From assembly GCA_035293805.1 (NCBI GenBank), contig DATGMD010000050.1, positions 1 to 59,296 on the forward strand: a DNA stretch of 59,296 bases. The letters run 5' to 3'. Positions 32,666 through 42,450 of this stretch are shown in pieces (the stretch's first letter is position 1; each line of letters begins with the position of its first letter). Source of the stretch: JAJPHF01 sp035293805 (GTDB lineage: Bacteria; Chloroflexota; UBA6077; JAJPHF01). The notes beneath the pieces were generated by a model. It saw nothing but the letters and a program-made list of their open reading frames with translations, did no database searches and had not been told where the DNA came from. The translations under genes were made by a program, and so were the position numbers.

Positions 32666-34432
32666 ATGAGCGTCGAGACGCGCGCGCAGTCCAGTCCGCC
32701 TCCGGCGCCCCGCACGCCGCCCGCCGGCCGCGTCGATCCGGTGACGCTCGAAGTCGTCCGGAGCGCGTTGGTGGCCTACGCCGACGAGATGTCCACCGTG
32801 CTGAGCCGCACGGCGTACAACATGATGATCTACGAGGTCCACGACTACTGCGTGGGCCTGATCGACACGGAAGGCCAGATCATCGCCCAGAATACTGGCG
32901 GCCTGCCGATCTTCCTCGCCGACCTCGGCGTCGCCATCGTCGACGGCATGGAGACGTTCGGCGCCGACGGCTTCGCCCCGGGCGACGTCGTCCTGATGAA
33001 CTACCCGTACATCTGCGGCCAGCATTTGAACAACGTCGTCGTCTACACGCCGTTTTTCTTCGAGGGCGAGCTGCTGGCCTTCCCCGCGGTGCGCGCGCAC
33101 TGGGTGGATATCGGCAGCTCCAGCGTCGGCTTCGGGCCGGGCGGCACGACGGAGGTCTACCAAGAGGGCCTTCAGTTCCGCTCCGTGAAGCTCTACGAGG
33201 CCGGCAAGCTGAACGGCAGCATCGAGCGGATCATCCACGACAACGTGCGCCTGCCCGAGTCGGCGCTGGGCGACCTGCGCGCCCAGATCGCCGCCTGCCG
33301 CGTCGGCGAGCGCCGCCTGCACGAGGTCTTCGCGCGCTACGGCAAGGAGACGATCCACGCCTGCGTGCGCGAGATCTGGGACCAGTCCGAGCAGCTCACC
33401 CGCCAGGCAGTCGCGCGTATTCCCGACGGCGTGTACGAGGCGGAGAGCTACCTCGATGGGCACATGCTGAACCCGCCGCGGCCGATCCCGATCAAGGTGC
33501 GCGTGGAGGTCCGGGGCGACGAGCTGACGGTCGACTACACCGACTTCACCGAGCAGCTGGAGTGCTCGCTGAACTCGGGCGAGTCGGGTGGCGTCGCGGC
33601 CGCCCGCGTCGCCTTCAAGGCTGTGACCCTCCCCCACCTGCCGGTGAACGAGGGCGCCTTCCGGCCCCTGAGGGTGATCCTGCCGCCCGGCAAGATGCTG
33701 AGCGCGCAGCCGCCCGCCGCTGTCGGGAACTGGAGCCTGGCCCTGCCGACTGTCGTGGACACGATCTTGCGGGCGCTGGCCGATGCGCTGCCCGACCTGA
33801 TTCCCGCCGGGCACAAGGCCGACATGGGCGGCTACACCTTCCACGGCATGGACCGCGAGCGCGGGCGCCGCTTCATCGGCATGAGCATCTTCGGCGGCGG
33901 CTGGGGCGGCCGGCCCCACGAGGACGGCGTGAGCGCCGCGGTCTCCATCTGCCAGGGCGACGTGCGCAACGTGCCACTGGAGCTGCAGGAAGCCTACTAC
34001 CCTATCCTGGTCGAGCGCATGGAGCTGCGCCCCGACAGCGGCGGCGCGGGCGAGCACCGCGGCGGCCTGGGGCTGGAGCTGCGCGTGCGGGCGCTCCAGG
34101 ACATGTTCGCCAACCGGAGCATGGAGCGCGTCGGCTGTCCACCCTGGGGCCTGCGCGGCGGCCAGCCCGGGGCGCCGCCCCTGAACGTGATCGAGCGTGC
34201 GAGCGGCGAGCGCGAGGAGATCAGCAAGGGCCTGAACCGCTACCCGCTGGCTGCCGGCGACGTGATCACGATGCTCACCGCCGGCGGCGGCGGTTGGGGC
34301 GACCCCGCGGCGCGCGACCCAGCGCGGGTGCGCGAGGACGTGCAGCGCGGCTACGTGACGCCGGAGGCGGCAGAGCGGGATTACGGTATCGCGGTGGAAT
34401 CGGATAGCGACGCGGCGAGGAGGACCCCATGA
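32666..34432 (+). CDS. hyuB: Hydantoinase/oxoprolinase subunit B (HyuB)
   Basis: A 588-residue partner of HyuA. Family motifs include DPVTLEVVRSALVAYADEMSTVLSRTAYNMMIYEVHDY, DVVLMNYPYICGQHLNNVVVYTPFF, HWVDIGSSSVGF, LNSGESGGVAAAR and the Gly-rich end TAGGGGWGDP. The subunit carries the hydrolytic or carboxylase centre. Length is normal for the family. Substrate remains open: hydantoins, oxoproline-like lactams or ketones. The stop overlaps the start of the nitroreductase gene (ATGA). Confidence 0.93.
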   Translation: MSVETRAQSSPPPAPRTPPAGRVDPVTLEVVRSALVAYADEMSTVLSRTAYNMMIYEVHDYCVGLIDTEGQIIAQNTGGLPIFLADLGVAIVDGMETFGADGFAPGDVVLMNYPYICGQHLNNVVVYTPFFFEGELLAFPAVRAHWVDIGSSSVGFGPGGTTEVYQEGLQFRSVKLYEAGKLNGSIERIIHDNVRLPESALGDLRAQIAACRVGERRLHEVFARYGKETIHACVREIWDQSEQLTRQAVARIPDGVYEAESYLDGHMLNPPRPIPIKVRVEVRGDELTVDYTDFTEQLECSLNSGESGGVAAARVAFKAVTLPHLPVNEGAFRPLRVILPPGKMLSAQPPAAVGNWSLALPTVVDTILRALADALPDLIPAGHKADMGGYTFHGMDRERGRRFIGMSIFGGGWGGRPHEDGVSAAVSICQGDVRNVPLELQEAYYPILVERMELRPDSGGAGEHRGGLGLELRVRALQDMFANRSMERVGCPPWGLRGGQPGAPPLNVIERASGEREEISKGLNRYPLAAGDVITMLTAGGGGWGDPAARDPARVREDVQRGYVTPEAAERDYGIAVESDSDAARRTP

Positions 34433-35220
34433 GCGCGGTGGAGCCGGCCAGCCACACCCGGGACTACGATCTGCTGCTGGACCTGATTACGCGGCGGGCG
34501 AGTATCCGCAAGCTCAAGCCCGACCCGATCCCCGACGAGTACATCGACCTCGTGCTGGAGGCGGGCCACTGGGCGATGTCCGGCGCCAACTCCCAGCCCT
34601 GGGAGTACATCGTCGTCAAGGACCCGCAGGTCAAGAAGGATCTGTTCCGCGCCTATTCCGAGATCAACGCCGACTTCATCTACTGGATGGAGCAGCAGCG
34701 CGTCTTCGAGCTGCGCCACCCGTCGTACCAGATGACGGCTGACGAGATCGTGCAGCGCCAGCGCACCTCCGCCGGCTGGTCGGAGGCGCCCGCGCTGATC
34801 GTCGTGCTGGGCGACGGCCGGCGGCAGTGGGGCACCGTCCAGGGCGCCCACACCTTCGGCCGCGACCAGTCGCACCTGACGGACGGCCTGGCGAACACCT
34901 GCACGCTCATGCACCTGGCCGCCGCCTCGCTCGGCCTCGGCACGCAGTGGGTCACCATCCACATCCAGGAGCCGTTCAAGCGCATCCTGGGGGTGCCCGA
35001 TCTGCTGATGCTCTACCTCATCATCCCGCTCGGCTATCCCGCCGTCGAGCCGATGCGTGGCGTGCGGCGCGACGTGAGCGCCATCGTCCACCACGACCAC
35101 TACGACATGTCCAAGTACATGACCAACCAGCAGGTCGTCGAGTACCTCTACGAGCTGCGCGGCAAGACGCTCGGCCAGTACCGCCAGTCCTACGTCGGTG
35201 ACGCGCAGCCCAAGCAGTAG
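34429..35220 (+). CDS. Nitroreductase-family flavoprotein
   Basis: A 263-residue FMN-dependent oxidoreductase. RRASIRKLKPDPIPDEYIDLVLEAGHWAMSGANSQPWEY is the family N-terminus that binds FMN phosphate with Arg residues; the AAASLGLGTQWVT and IIPLGYPAVEP parts also match. It overlaps hyuB by four bases, so it probably acts in the same pathway, for example by reducing or dehydrogenating an intermediate. Actual substrate unknown. Confidence 0.9.
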   Translation: MSAVEPASHTRDYDLLLDLITRRASIRKLKPDPIPDEYIDLVLEAGHWAMSGANSQPWEYIVVKDPQVKKDLFRAYSEINADFIYWMEQQRVFELRHPSYQMTADEIVQRQRTSAGWSEAPALIVVLGDGRRQWGTVQGAHTFGRDQSHLTDGLANTCTLMHLAAASLGLGTQWVTIHIQEPFKRILGVPDLLMLYLIIPLGYPAVEPMRGVRRDVSAIVHHDHYDMSKYMTNQQVVEYLYELRGKTLGQYRQSYVGDAQPKQ

Positions 35221-35261
35221 CGGCGCCGTATCACGCCAGGCGGTTTTCAGGGAGCCAGCCA

Positions 35262-36347
35262 ATGAACACGACCTTCCGGGCGCTGTACACGGCACGGCGC
35301 CGCGCGGCCGCCTGCGCCCTCCTGCTCGCCCTGGCGCTCGCGCTCGGCGCCTGCGCGCCCGCCGCGTCGCCGCCGAGCGGCGCCGGCAGCGCCAGCGCCC
35401 CGGCCCAGCCCAACGGCGGCCCGATCGGCCAACCCGGGGCGAAGCCCGAGAAGACCAACCTGAAGATCGGCCTGCCGGTCGCCGCGACCAGCTTCATGCC
35501 CGTCTACCTCGCAGCCGACCGCACCTACCAGGAAGAGGGCCTGAACGTCGAGCTGCTGAGCTTCCGCGGCGACGCGGACGTCGCGCAGGCCCTGGCCGCC
35601 GACTCGGTGGACATCAACGTGGCGTCGCTGAACGGGCTCATCAACATGCTGAATGCGGGGCAGCCGGTGACGGGCTTCTACGCCGGCTTCTTCCCCGCCG
35701 ACTTCGCCTGGATCGCGCGCTCCGACGTGAAGACGTGGAGCGACCTGCGCGGGAAGAGCGTGGGCATCTCCACCTACGGCGCGCTCACCGACTTCCTGAC
35801 CCGCTACGCGCTCCGCAAGCACGGCCTGGATCCGGAGCGCGACGTGCAGATCGTGCAGGCGGGCGGCTCGCCCCAGGCGGCGCAAACGCTGCGGGCCGGG
35901 CGCCTCGACGCGGGGATCCTGTCCCCGCCCTTCAAGTGGAACCTGGCCGACGAGGGCTTCACGACCCTGGGCACCCAGGCCACCGAGATCGGCGAGCAGT
36001 GGCCGAAGCACATCTTCCTCGCCAAGGAGCGCTTCCTCGACGAGAACCCGAACACGGTACGCGCCGTCCTGCGCGCGCACGTGAGGGCCCTCCGCCTGGC
36101 GAAGGCGGAGCCAGACGCCGCCGTGGCGTCCTTCGAGAAGTGGCTCAAGTACAATCACGCCGACGCCGAACGAGCGCTGAGCGAGGTCGCCGACGACTTC
36201 GACGAGCGCGGCAACCTGCCCACCAAGTGGATGCCCGTCTTCTGGGAGATCGCGGTGGCCGCCGGCGACGTGACCGAGCCGTGGCCCGAGTCCAAGCTGC
36301 TCGACCGCCGCTTCGTAGACACCTTCGACCAGTGGGCGCCGCAATAG
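35262..36347 (+). CDS. NitT/TauT-type ABC substrate-binding lipoprotein
   Basis: A 361-residue periplasmic-type binding protein of the NMT1/THI5-like (SsuA/TauA/NitT) class. The signal peptide ends in lipobox LGAC (about residue 30). The mature part starts with a Pro/Ala/Gly linker, then LKIGLPVAATSFMPVYLAADRTYQEEGLNVEL. It supplies the ABC permeases and ATPase at 38177-40609. Substrates in this class are small organics (sulfonates, nitrate, pyrimidine/thiamin precursors, hydantoin-like rings). ATG 35262 with a modest RBS. Confidence 0.9.
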   Translation: MNTTFRALYTARRRAAACALLLALALALGACAPAASPPSGAGSASAPAQPNGGPIGQPGAKPEKTNLKIGLPVAATSFMPVYLAADRTYQEEGLNVELLSFRGDADVAQALAADSVDINVASLNGLINMLNAGQPVTGFYAGFFPADFAWIARSDVKTWSDLRGKSVGISTYGALTDFLTRYALRKHGLDPERDVQIVQAGGSPQAAQTLRAGRLDAGILSPPFKWNLADEGFTTLGTQATEIGEQWPKHIFLAKERFLDENPNTVRAVLRAHVRALRLAKAEPDAAVASFEKWLKYNHADAERALSEVADDFDERGNLPTKWMPVFWEIAVAAGDVTEPWPESKLLDRRFVDTFDQWAPQ

Positions 36348-36445
36348 GTGATGCGCCGGACACGCGATAGCTTCGGGCGGCGCCCGGCGCCCGCGCCGAT
36401 CGCGCGGCCCGCAGTCCGCGCAGCCGGCACGCCGGCCCGCGTCCC

Positions 36446-37267
36446 ATGACCTCGGAAGATGCCCGCCACGCGCTGGTCAATACCCATACGGAAGCGGCCG
36501 GCTTATCGCTGTTCGCCCGCGTCTCGGCGCTGCCGCTGCCCCCCCAAGCGCCCGCAGTCGTCATGGTGCATGGGCTGGTCGTCTCCAGCCGCTACATGGT
36601 CCCAACCGCCAAGCGGCTCGCCCGCTACTGCCGCGTTGCCATCCCCGACCTCCCCGGCTACGGGCACAGTGCCAAGCCGCCCCGCGCGTTGAACGTCCCG
36701 CAGCTCGCCGACGCGCTCGCCGCTTGGATGGTGGCCGCGGGGTTCCCACGGGCAGTCCTACTCGGCAACTCCTTCGGCTGCCAGGTCGTCGTCGACCTCG
36801 CCGTCCGCTACCCGGAGCGCGTCGCCCGCGCCATCCTGGTCGGCCCAACCACCGACCCGCGCGCCCGCACGGCCCACCAGCAGGTCGGCCGCTGGCTGCT
36901 CAACCTGCCCGGCGAGCCGCTCGGGCTAGGCCTCGTGGTGGCGCGCGACGTCTGGGACATGGGCATTCCCCGCGCGCTCGCCACCTTCCGCCACATGCTG
37001 CGCGACGACGTCGCCGCGAAGCTGCCGCGCGTTCAGGCGCCGACGCTCGTCGTGCGGGGCGGTCACGACACCTCGGTGCCCCAGCGCTGGTGCGAGGAGG
37101 CGGTGCGCCTGCTGCCCCGCGCGCGCCTCGTCGTCATCCCCGGCGCCGCCCACACGCTCAACTACAACTCGCCGCGGCGGCTCCTCCGCGTCACGTTGCC
37201 GTTCATCCTCGGGCACGACGCGGGGTACGAGACTTGCACCCCGCCCTACACTGGAGCGGACCGGTAG
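36446..37267 (+). CDS. Alpha/beta hydrolase
   Basis: A 273-residue serine hydrolase. The oxyanion motif VHGL is at 41-44, the nucleophile elbow GNSFG puts Ser109 at the active site, and Asp in GGHDTSVP and His in PGAAHTLNY complete the triad. It is cytosolic, with no signal peptide. It lies between the ABC binding protein and the ABC ATPase, so its substrate may be the imported compound. Meta-cleavage and ester hydrolases are the nearest types. Confidence 0.9.
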   Translation: MTSEDARHALVNTHTEAAGLSLFARVSALPLPPQAPAVVMVHGLVVSSRYMVPTAKRLARYCRVAIPDLPGYGHSAKPPRALNVPQLADALAAWMVAAGFPRAVLLGNSFGCQVVVDLAVRYPERVARAILVGPTTDPRARTAHQQVGRWLLNLPGEPLGLGLVVARDVWDMGIPRALATFRHMLRDDVAAKLPRVQAPTLVVRGGHDTSVPQRWCEEAVRLLPRARLVVIPGAAHTLNYNSPRRLLRVTLPFILGHDAGYETCTPPYTGADR

Positions 37268-37298
37268 CCTTGATAGGTACACGGGAGCTGCAGACGCG

Positions 37299-38090
37299 GT
37301 GACGGCTGACAAGCGCGCGCGCCTGGAGTCGCGCTACCTCCAGATGGGCGACACGACGATCCACTATCAGGTGGCCGGGGAGGGCCGCCCCGTGGTGCTG
37401 GTACATGGCCTGTCCGGCTCCACACGCTGGTGGGCGCGCAACGTCGGCCCGCTGGCGGAGCGCTTCCGCGTCTACGTCGTGGACCTCATCGGCTTCGGCG
37501 GCAGTCGGGCCGCGAGCCGCTTCGCGCTCCGCGAGGCCACCGGTCACCTCGTCCGCTGGATGGACCGCCTGGCCCTCGACCGCGCGAGCGTGATCGGGCA
37601 CTCGATGGGCGGCTTCATCGCCGCCGACCTCGCCGCCGACGTGCCAGCCCGAGTCGATCACCTCGTGCTCGTCGATGCGGTCGCGCTGCCCCTGGGCCGC
37701 ACGCGCTGGCGGCAGGCCGTCGGCCTGCTGCACGGCCTGTGGCGCCTCCCCGTCGGCTTCCTCCCCATCCTTCTCGCCGACGCCCACCGGGCCGGGCCGG
37801 CGACCATCCTGCGCGCCGCCCACGAGCTGCTCGCGGCCGACATCCAGGCCAAGCTCGCCCGGGTCGCCGCGCCCACGCTGCTGATCTGGGGCGAGCGCGA
37901 TGCGATCGTTCCCGTCGAGCTGGGCGAGCGCCTGGCGCGCGCCCTCCCGCGCGCTCGGCTCGTCGTGCTCCCGGGCGCCGGCCACAACCCCATGTGGGAC
38001 CGCGCCGACGCGTTCAATCGCGCGGTGCTCGCCTTCCTGGCCGAGGAGCGCCCGGCCCGGGCGGTCGCCGCCGCGCGATCGGCCGCCTGA
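37299..38090 (+). CDS. Alpha/beta hydrolase
   Basis: A 263-residue hydrolase, a second member directly after the first. VHGLSGSTRWW carries the oxyanion region, GHSMGG gives nucleophile Ser102, GERDAIVP the Asp and PGAGHNPMW the His. GTG start at 37299. Motifs around the elbow differ enough from the first hydrolase to suggest a separate substrate. Confidence 0.9.
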   Translation: MTADKRARLESRYLQMGDTTIHYQVAGEGRPVVLVHGLSGSTRWWARNVGPLAERFRVYVVDLIGFGGSRAASRFALREATGHLVRWMDRLALDRASVIGHSMGGFIAADLAADVPARVDHLVLVDAVALPLGRTRWRQAVGLLHGLWRLPVGFLPILLADAHRAGPATILRAAHELLAADIQAKLARVAAPTLLIWGERDAIVPVELGERLARALPRARLVVLPGAGHNPMWDRADAFNRAVLAFLAEERPARAVAAARSAA

Positions 38091-38147
38091 GCCGCTCCAG
38101 CCGCCACCCCGCGCTGGGCGGCGCCGACGCTCGCCGCTAGCTCCGCG

Positions 38148-38153
38148 TATAAT
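38148..38153 (+). promoter_or_regulatory. TATAAT -10 box before the ABC ATPase gene
   Basis: A perfect TATAAT 24 bp upstream of the ATPase start, without a recognisable -35. It could be an internal promoter for the transporter genes. Confidence 0.4.
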
Positions 38154-38176
38154 CACGACATGCGCGGGCAGGTGAG

Positions 38177-38975
<799 letters not shown>

Positions 38976-38983
<8 letters not shown>

Positions 38984-39821
38984 CGATGCGGTCGGACCGG
39001 CCGCGGCCGGCATCCAGGCGCCGGCGCGGCCGGCCAGCGCGCGCCTCGCGCTCGCGCTGCGCCGCCACCGGCGCGGGCTGCTCGGCACCGCCTCCGTCGT
39101 GGTCTTCCTGCTCGTCTGGCAGCTCGTCGGCTCGCACAGCGCGGTGTCCGCCGACCTCATCTCCTATCCGACTCAGGTACTGGCCACCGCGGCCCAGATG
39201 ACGGCCTCGGGCGAGCTGGGCGGCGCGGCGCTCGTCAGTCTCCAGGAGTTCGTCTACGGCTTCGTGCCCGCGGTCGTCCTCGGGATCGCCCTCGGGCTCG
39301 CCATGGGGCGCTTCCGCCGCGTGCGTTACCTGCTCGACCCGCTCATCATGGCGTTCTACACGGCGCCGCGCATCGCGCTCATCCCCCTGCTCGTCATCTG
39401 GTTCGGCGTGGGCATGGAGTCGAAGGTCGCGGTCGTGTTCCTCGGCGCGGTCTTCCCGGTGCTCGTAAACACCGTTGCCGGCGTGGAGCAGATCGACCCG
39501 CTCTGGGTGCGGGCCGTGCGCTCCTTCGGCGCTGGCGAGTGGCAGGTGGTCACCAAGGTCGTCATGCCCGGGGCCCTGCCAGCCGTGATGGCCGGCGTGC
39601 GCCTGGGGCTCGGCCGCGCCATCATCGGGGTGATCGTGGGCGAGATGTACGTGGCCGTCGCGGGGGTCGGCCGGCTGGTGCAGGTCTACAGCGGCGCCGG
39701 ACGCGCCGCCGAGCTGGTCGTGCTGGTCGTCGTCACCGCCGCCTTCGGCTTCGTCAGCATTACGGCCCTGCGACTGATCGAGGAGAGGATCGCCCCGTGG
39801 CGGCGAGAGCTGGAAGTCTAG
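38976..39821 (+). CDS. ABC transporter permease (SsuC/TauC-type)
   Basis: A permease with about six TMs and the BPD_transp_1 EAA-like loop (ARAVRSFGAGEWQVVTKVVMPGALPAVMAGVRLGLGRA) that contacts the ATPase. GTG 38976 overlaps the end of the ATPase gene; a GTG at 38964 is in the same frame. It forms a heterodimer with the next permease. Confidence 0.92.
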
Positions 39822-40609
39822 GCGCGCCGCCGGGCCTGCGCCTGCGCCGCGTCTACCTGCGCCACGAGGCCGCCATCCTGGGCGTGCTCGGCCTCGCGGG
39901 CTTTACGGCGCTCTGGGAGCTGGCGGGGCGCCTGGGCTGGATCAACCCGGTCGTCCTGAGCAGTCCGAGCCGCGTCGGCGACGCGCTGCTGCGCCAGGCC
40001 CGCTCGGGCGAGCTGCCGCGCGATCTCCAGGTGACGGCGGTCGAGTTCGTCGTCGGCTTCGGCATCGCCGTGGCCCTGGGCGTGGCGATCGGCGTGCTCA
40101 TGGGCCTCTACCAGGACGTCGAGTTCTCGCTCGACCCGTTCATCTGGTTCCTCTACGCCGCCCCCCTCGTCGCCTTCTACCCGCTGATCATCGTCTGGCT
40201 CGGCTTCGGCTTCTGGACCGTCGTCGCGATTACCGTGTTCCTGACGGCCATCCCCATCGCCGTGAACACGCTCGCCGGCATCCGCTCGGTCGATCCGCTC
40301 CTCGTCCGCGCCGTGCGCTCCTTTGGCGGCAGCACGGCCGACGTGGTGACGAAGGTGCTGCTGCCGGCGTCGCTGCCGCTGGTGCTGGCGGGCCTCCGCA
40401 TTGGCATCGGCCGCGCGCTGATCGGCGTCATCCTCGGCGAGATGTTCAGCGCCAACGCGGGGCTGGGCTTCCGCATGACCTACTACGGCGCCCGCCTGCG
40501 CACCACCGACGTGCTGGTGCCGATGCTAGTGATCGTCGTCTTCGGCGTCGTCGCCACCCAGCTCGTGCGCCTGCTGGAGACGCGCCTCGCCCGCTGGCGC
40601 GAGACCTAG
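39797..40609 (+). CDS. ABC transporter permease (SsuC/TauC-type), second
   Basis: A 270-residue partner permease with the same topology and the coupling loop RAVRSFGGSTADVVTKVLLPASLPLVLAGLRIGIGRALIG. GTG 39797 lies 25 bp inside the end of the previous gene. Two distinct permeases in this family imply a heterodimeric channel. This is the last gene of the long block that starts at 28158. Confidence 0.92.
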   Translation: MAARAGSLGAPPGLRLRRVYLRHEAAILGVLGLAGFTALWELAGRLGWINPVVLSSPSRVGDALLRQARSGELPRDLQVTAVEFVVGFGIAVALGVAIGVLMGLYQDVEFSLDPFIWFLYAAPLVAFYPLIIVWLGFGFWTVVAITVFLTAIPIAVNTLAGIRSVDPLLVRAVRSFGGSTADVVTKVLLPASLPLVLAGLRIGIGRALIGVILGEMFSANAGLGFRMTYYGARLRTTDVLVPMLVIVVFGVVATQLVRLLETRLARWRET

Positions 40610-40686
40610 AGCCGTTTACGCGCAAGGGGAGCGGCCGGCGTGTCGTAGTGTCGTAGGGGCGGCTCTCGTGGTCGCCCGCGGCCTGT

Positions 40687-40792
40687 GGCGCGGAATACTG
40701 CAAGCGCCACTGCCCCCGTGCCGACGCCGGAGCCACCGGGAGGGCCGGCGCCGCGGGGGCTTGGGGCGCGGAATACTGCAAGCGCCACTGCC
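40687..40792. repeat. Direct repeat pair with internal hairpin
   Basis: A 28-bp unit beginning GGCGCGGAATACTGC occurs at 40687-40714 and 40765-40792 without mismatch, 78 bp apart. Each unit contains GGCGC...GCGCC inverted arms. They lie between the ABC permease and the YdjC gene, in 235 bp of otherwise non-coding DNA. Confidence 0.8.
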
Positions 40793-40844
40793 GCCGCCCC
40801 GATGTCAGCTGACCGCTCGGTCTCGCTGCAAACCGCTGTAGTGC

Positions 40845-41711
40845 CTAGCCGGCCAGCGCGTCGCGGTAGCTGGTGAGGACGATACCGCGCGCCCGCACGG
40901 CCGCCAGCGCCTCCGGCGCGGTGAGCGCCGCCAGCTCGCGCTCCCGCCCGGCGGCGTAGCTCGTGCGCGCGTGCAGCTCGGCGTCCGGATAGCCCGGGTG
41001 GACCATCAGCTCCGTGAGCCCCGGCGGCAGCCGCCGCAGCAGCGCGACGAGCGACGGCGCGTCGAAGGCCAGGCCCAGCGTCAGACCGCGAAAGTGATCG
41101 CTCGTGCGCAGCCCGGCCGCCGGCAGCGCGGCGCGCAGCCGCCGCGCTGCCGCGCCGAGCGCCAGCCGCCGCGCCCGGTCGCGCGGCGCTTCGCGCCCCG
41201 TCCCGGGCGGCGCCTCCGCGGGGCAGCGCACCGCGCGCACGCCGTACTCTGCGGCAATCTGCAGCGCGATGGGGCGCACGGCGGGGTGCAGGTGGACGTG
41301 GTGATGGCCGTCGAGGTGGTCCAGCCGCGCGCCGAGCGCCAGCGCCCGTTCGAGCTGCGCCGCGATCTCCCGCTCCAGGTCCCCGCGCCGCACCCGCCCC
41401 AGCGCGAGCCGCAGCAGCAGCCGATCCAGCCGCGGAAAACGGCCGGCGGGGTCCACCAGGCTCGGCACCCGCGCCGCGCCCGCGCACGGCTCGCCGGTCG
41501 TGAGGTTCAGGTGCAGTCCAAGCGCCAGGCTCGGCGGCGCGGCCGCGACCGCCCCGGCAGCCGCCGGCAGGTTGGCCATTAGCGTGGCGCTCGTCACCAG
41601 GCCCGCACGGTGCGCCGCCAGCACGCCGGCGTTCACCCCGGCGCTCAGGCCGTAGTCGTCGGCGTTGACGATCAGCGTGGGCAATTGGGCGGAGCGAGTG
41701 GAAATGGTCAT
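40845..41711 (-). CDS. ChbG/YdjC/HpnK-family carbohydrate deacetylase
   Basis: A 288-residue deacetylase. IVNADDYGLSAGVNAGVL has the metal-binding Asp pair and HLDGHHHVHLHP the metal-binding His. LGLHLNLTTGEP and HPGYPD are also typical. Members remove acetyl groups from chitooligosaccharides, hopanoid-linked N-acetylglucosamine and similar substrates. ATG 41711 is taken; homologous sequence begins with LIVNADDYG. HpnK-like hopanoid tailoring would suit the neighbouring polyprenyl/GT2 genes, but this is a guess. Confidence 0.88.
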   Translation of the reverse strand: MTISTRSAQLPTLIVNADDYGLSAGVNAGVLAAHRAGLVTSATLMANLPAAAGAVAAAPPSLALGLHLNLTTGEPCAGAARVPSLVDPAGRFPRLDRLLLRLALGRVRRGDLEREIAAQLERALALGARLDHLDGHHHVHLHPAVRPIALQIAAEYGVRAVRCPAEAPPGTGREAPRDRARRLALGAAARRLRAALPAAGLRTSDHFRGLTLGLAFDAPSLVALLRRLPPGLTELMVHPGYPDAELHARTSYAAGRERELAALTAPEALAAVRARGIVLTSYRDALAG

Positions 41712-41757
41712 GTATACTGCCCTGTGGCGATTCCCTGTGCCACGCGGAGACTCTGTC

Positions 41758-42450
41758 ATGCCCGTCGCGGCCCTGTCAACCCCGGCCCGCTCGCCCCTGG
41801 CCCGCGCGCTCGCGCTGTACGCCGACGAGGCGCCCGGCGTGCGACTGCACGTGCAGGCGCGGCACTGGCTGTGCCCCCTGGAGCGCATCGCCGCGCACGT
41901 GCCGGCGGTCGGGCGCGTGCTCGACGTGGGCTGCGGCCACGGATTGTTTGCCAACCTCCTCGCGCTCGGGTCGCCCGCCCGCGAGGTGCTGGGCGTCGAC
42001 CCGATGGCCAGCAAGATCGCCGTGGCGCGTCGCGTGGCACGCGGCGTGCCGAACGCGCGCTACGCGGTCGGCAGCGCCGCCGACGTAACCGATGGCCCGT
42101 ACGATGTCATCACGATTCTGGACGTGCTCTACCTGCTGCCGCGGCCCGCAAAGCTCGCGCTCCTGCAACGGTGCCGCGCGCTGCTCGCGCCCGGCGGACT
42201 GCTGCTGCTCAAGACGAACGACCGCCACCCTCGCTGGAAATACCTGTGGGCGCGCGTCGAGGAGCAGGTCATGACCGGGCTGGGGTTCACCGAGGGGCAG
42301 GGCCTCTACTTCCTCAGCGCCGCGCAGAATCGCGCGCTGCTGGCGATGGCCGGCTTCGCGGCCGAAACCGTCCGCCTCGACTCCTGGCTACCCTACCCCC
42401 ACGTCCTCTTCGTGGCCCGTCCAGCCACCCGCGGGGTTCCGGCCACATGA
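41758..42450 (+). CDS. Class I SAM-dependent methyltransferase
   Basis: A 230-residue methyltransferase with motif I VLDVGCGHGLFANLLA, an acidic ribose-binding end (VLGVDPM) and the ALLAPGGLLLLKTND post-motif. Start ATG 41758 with GCGGAGA. Its last four bases overlap the glycosyltransferase gene (ATGA), so the two act together, presumably on a lipid or glycan. A TATACT box at 41713 lies in the intergenic space. Confidence 0.88.
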   Translation: MPVAALSTPARSPLARALALYADEAPGVRLHVQARHWLCPLERIAAHVPAVGRVLDVGCGHGLFANLLALGSPAREVLGVDPMASKIAVARRVARGVPNARYAVGSAADVTDGPYDVITILDVLYLLPRPAKLALLQRCRALLAPGGLLLLKTNDRHPRWKYLWARVEEQVMTGLGFTEGQGLYFLSAAQNRALLAMAGFAAETVRLDSWLPYPHVLFVARPATRGVPAT

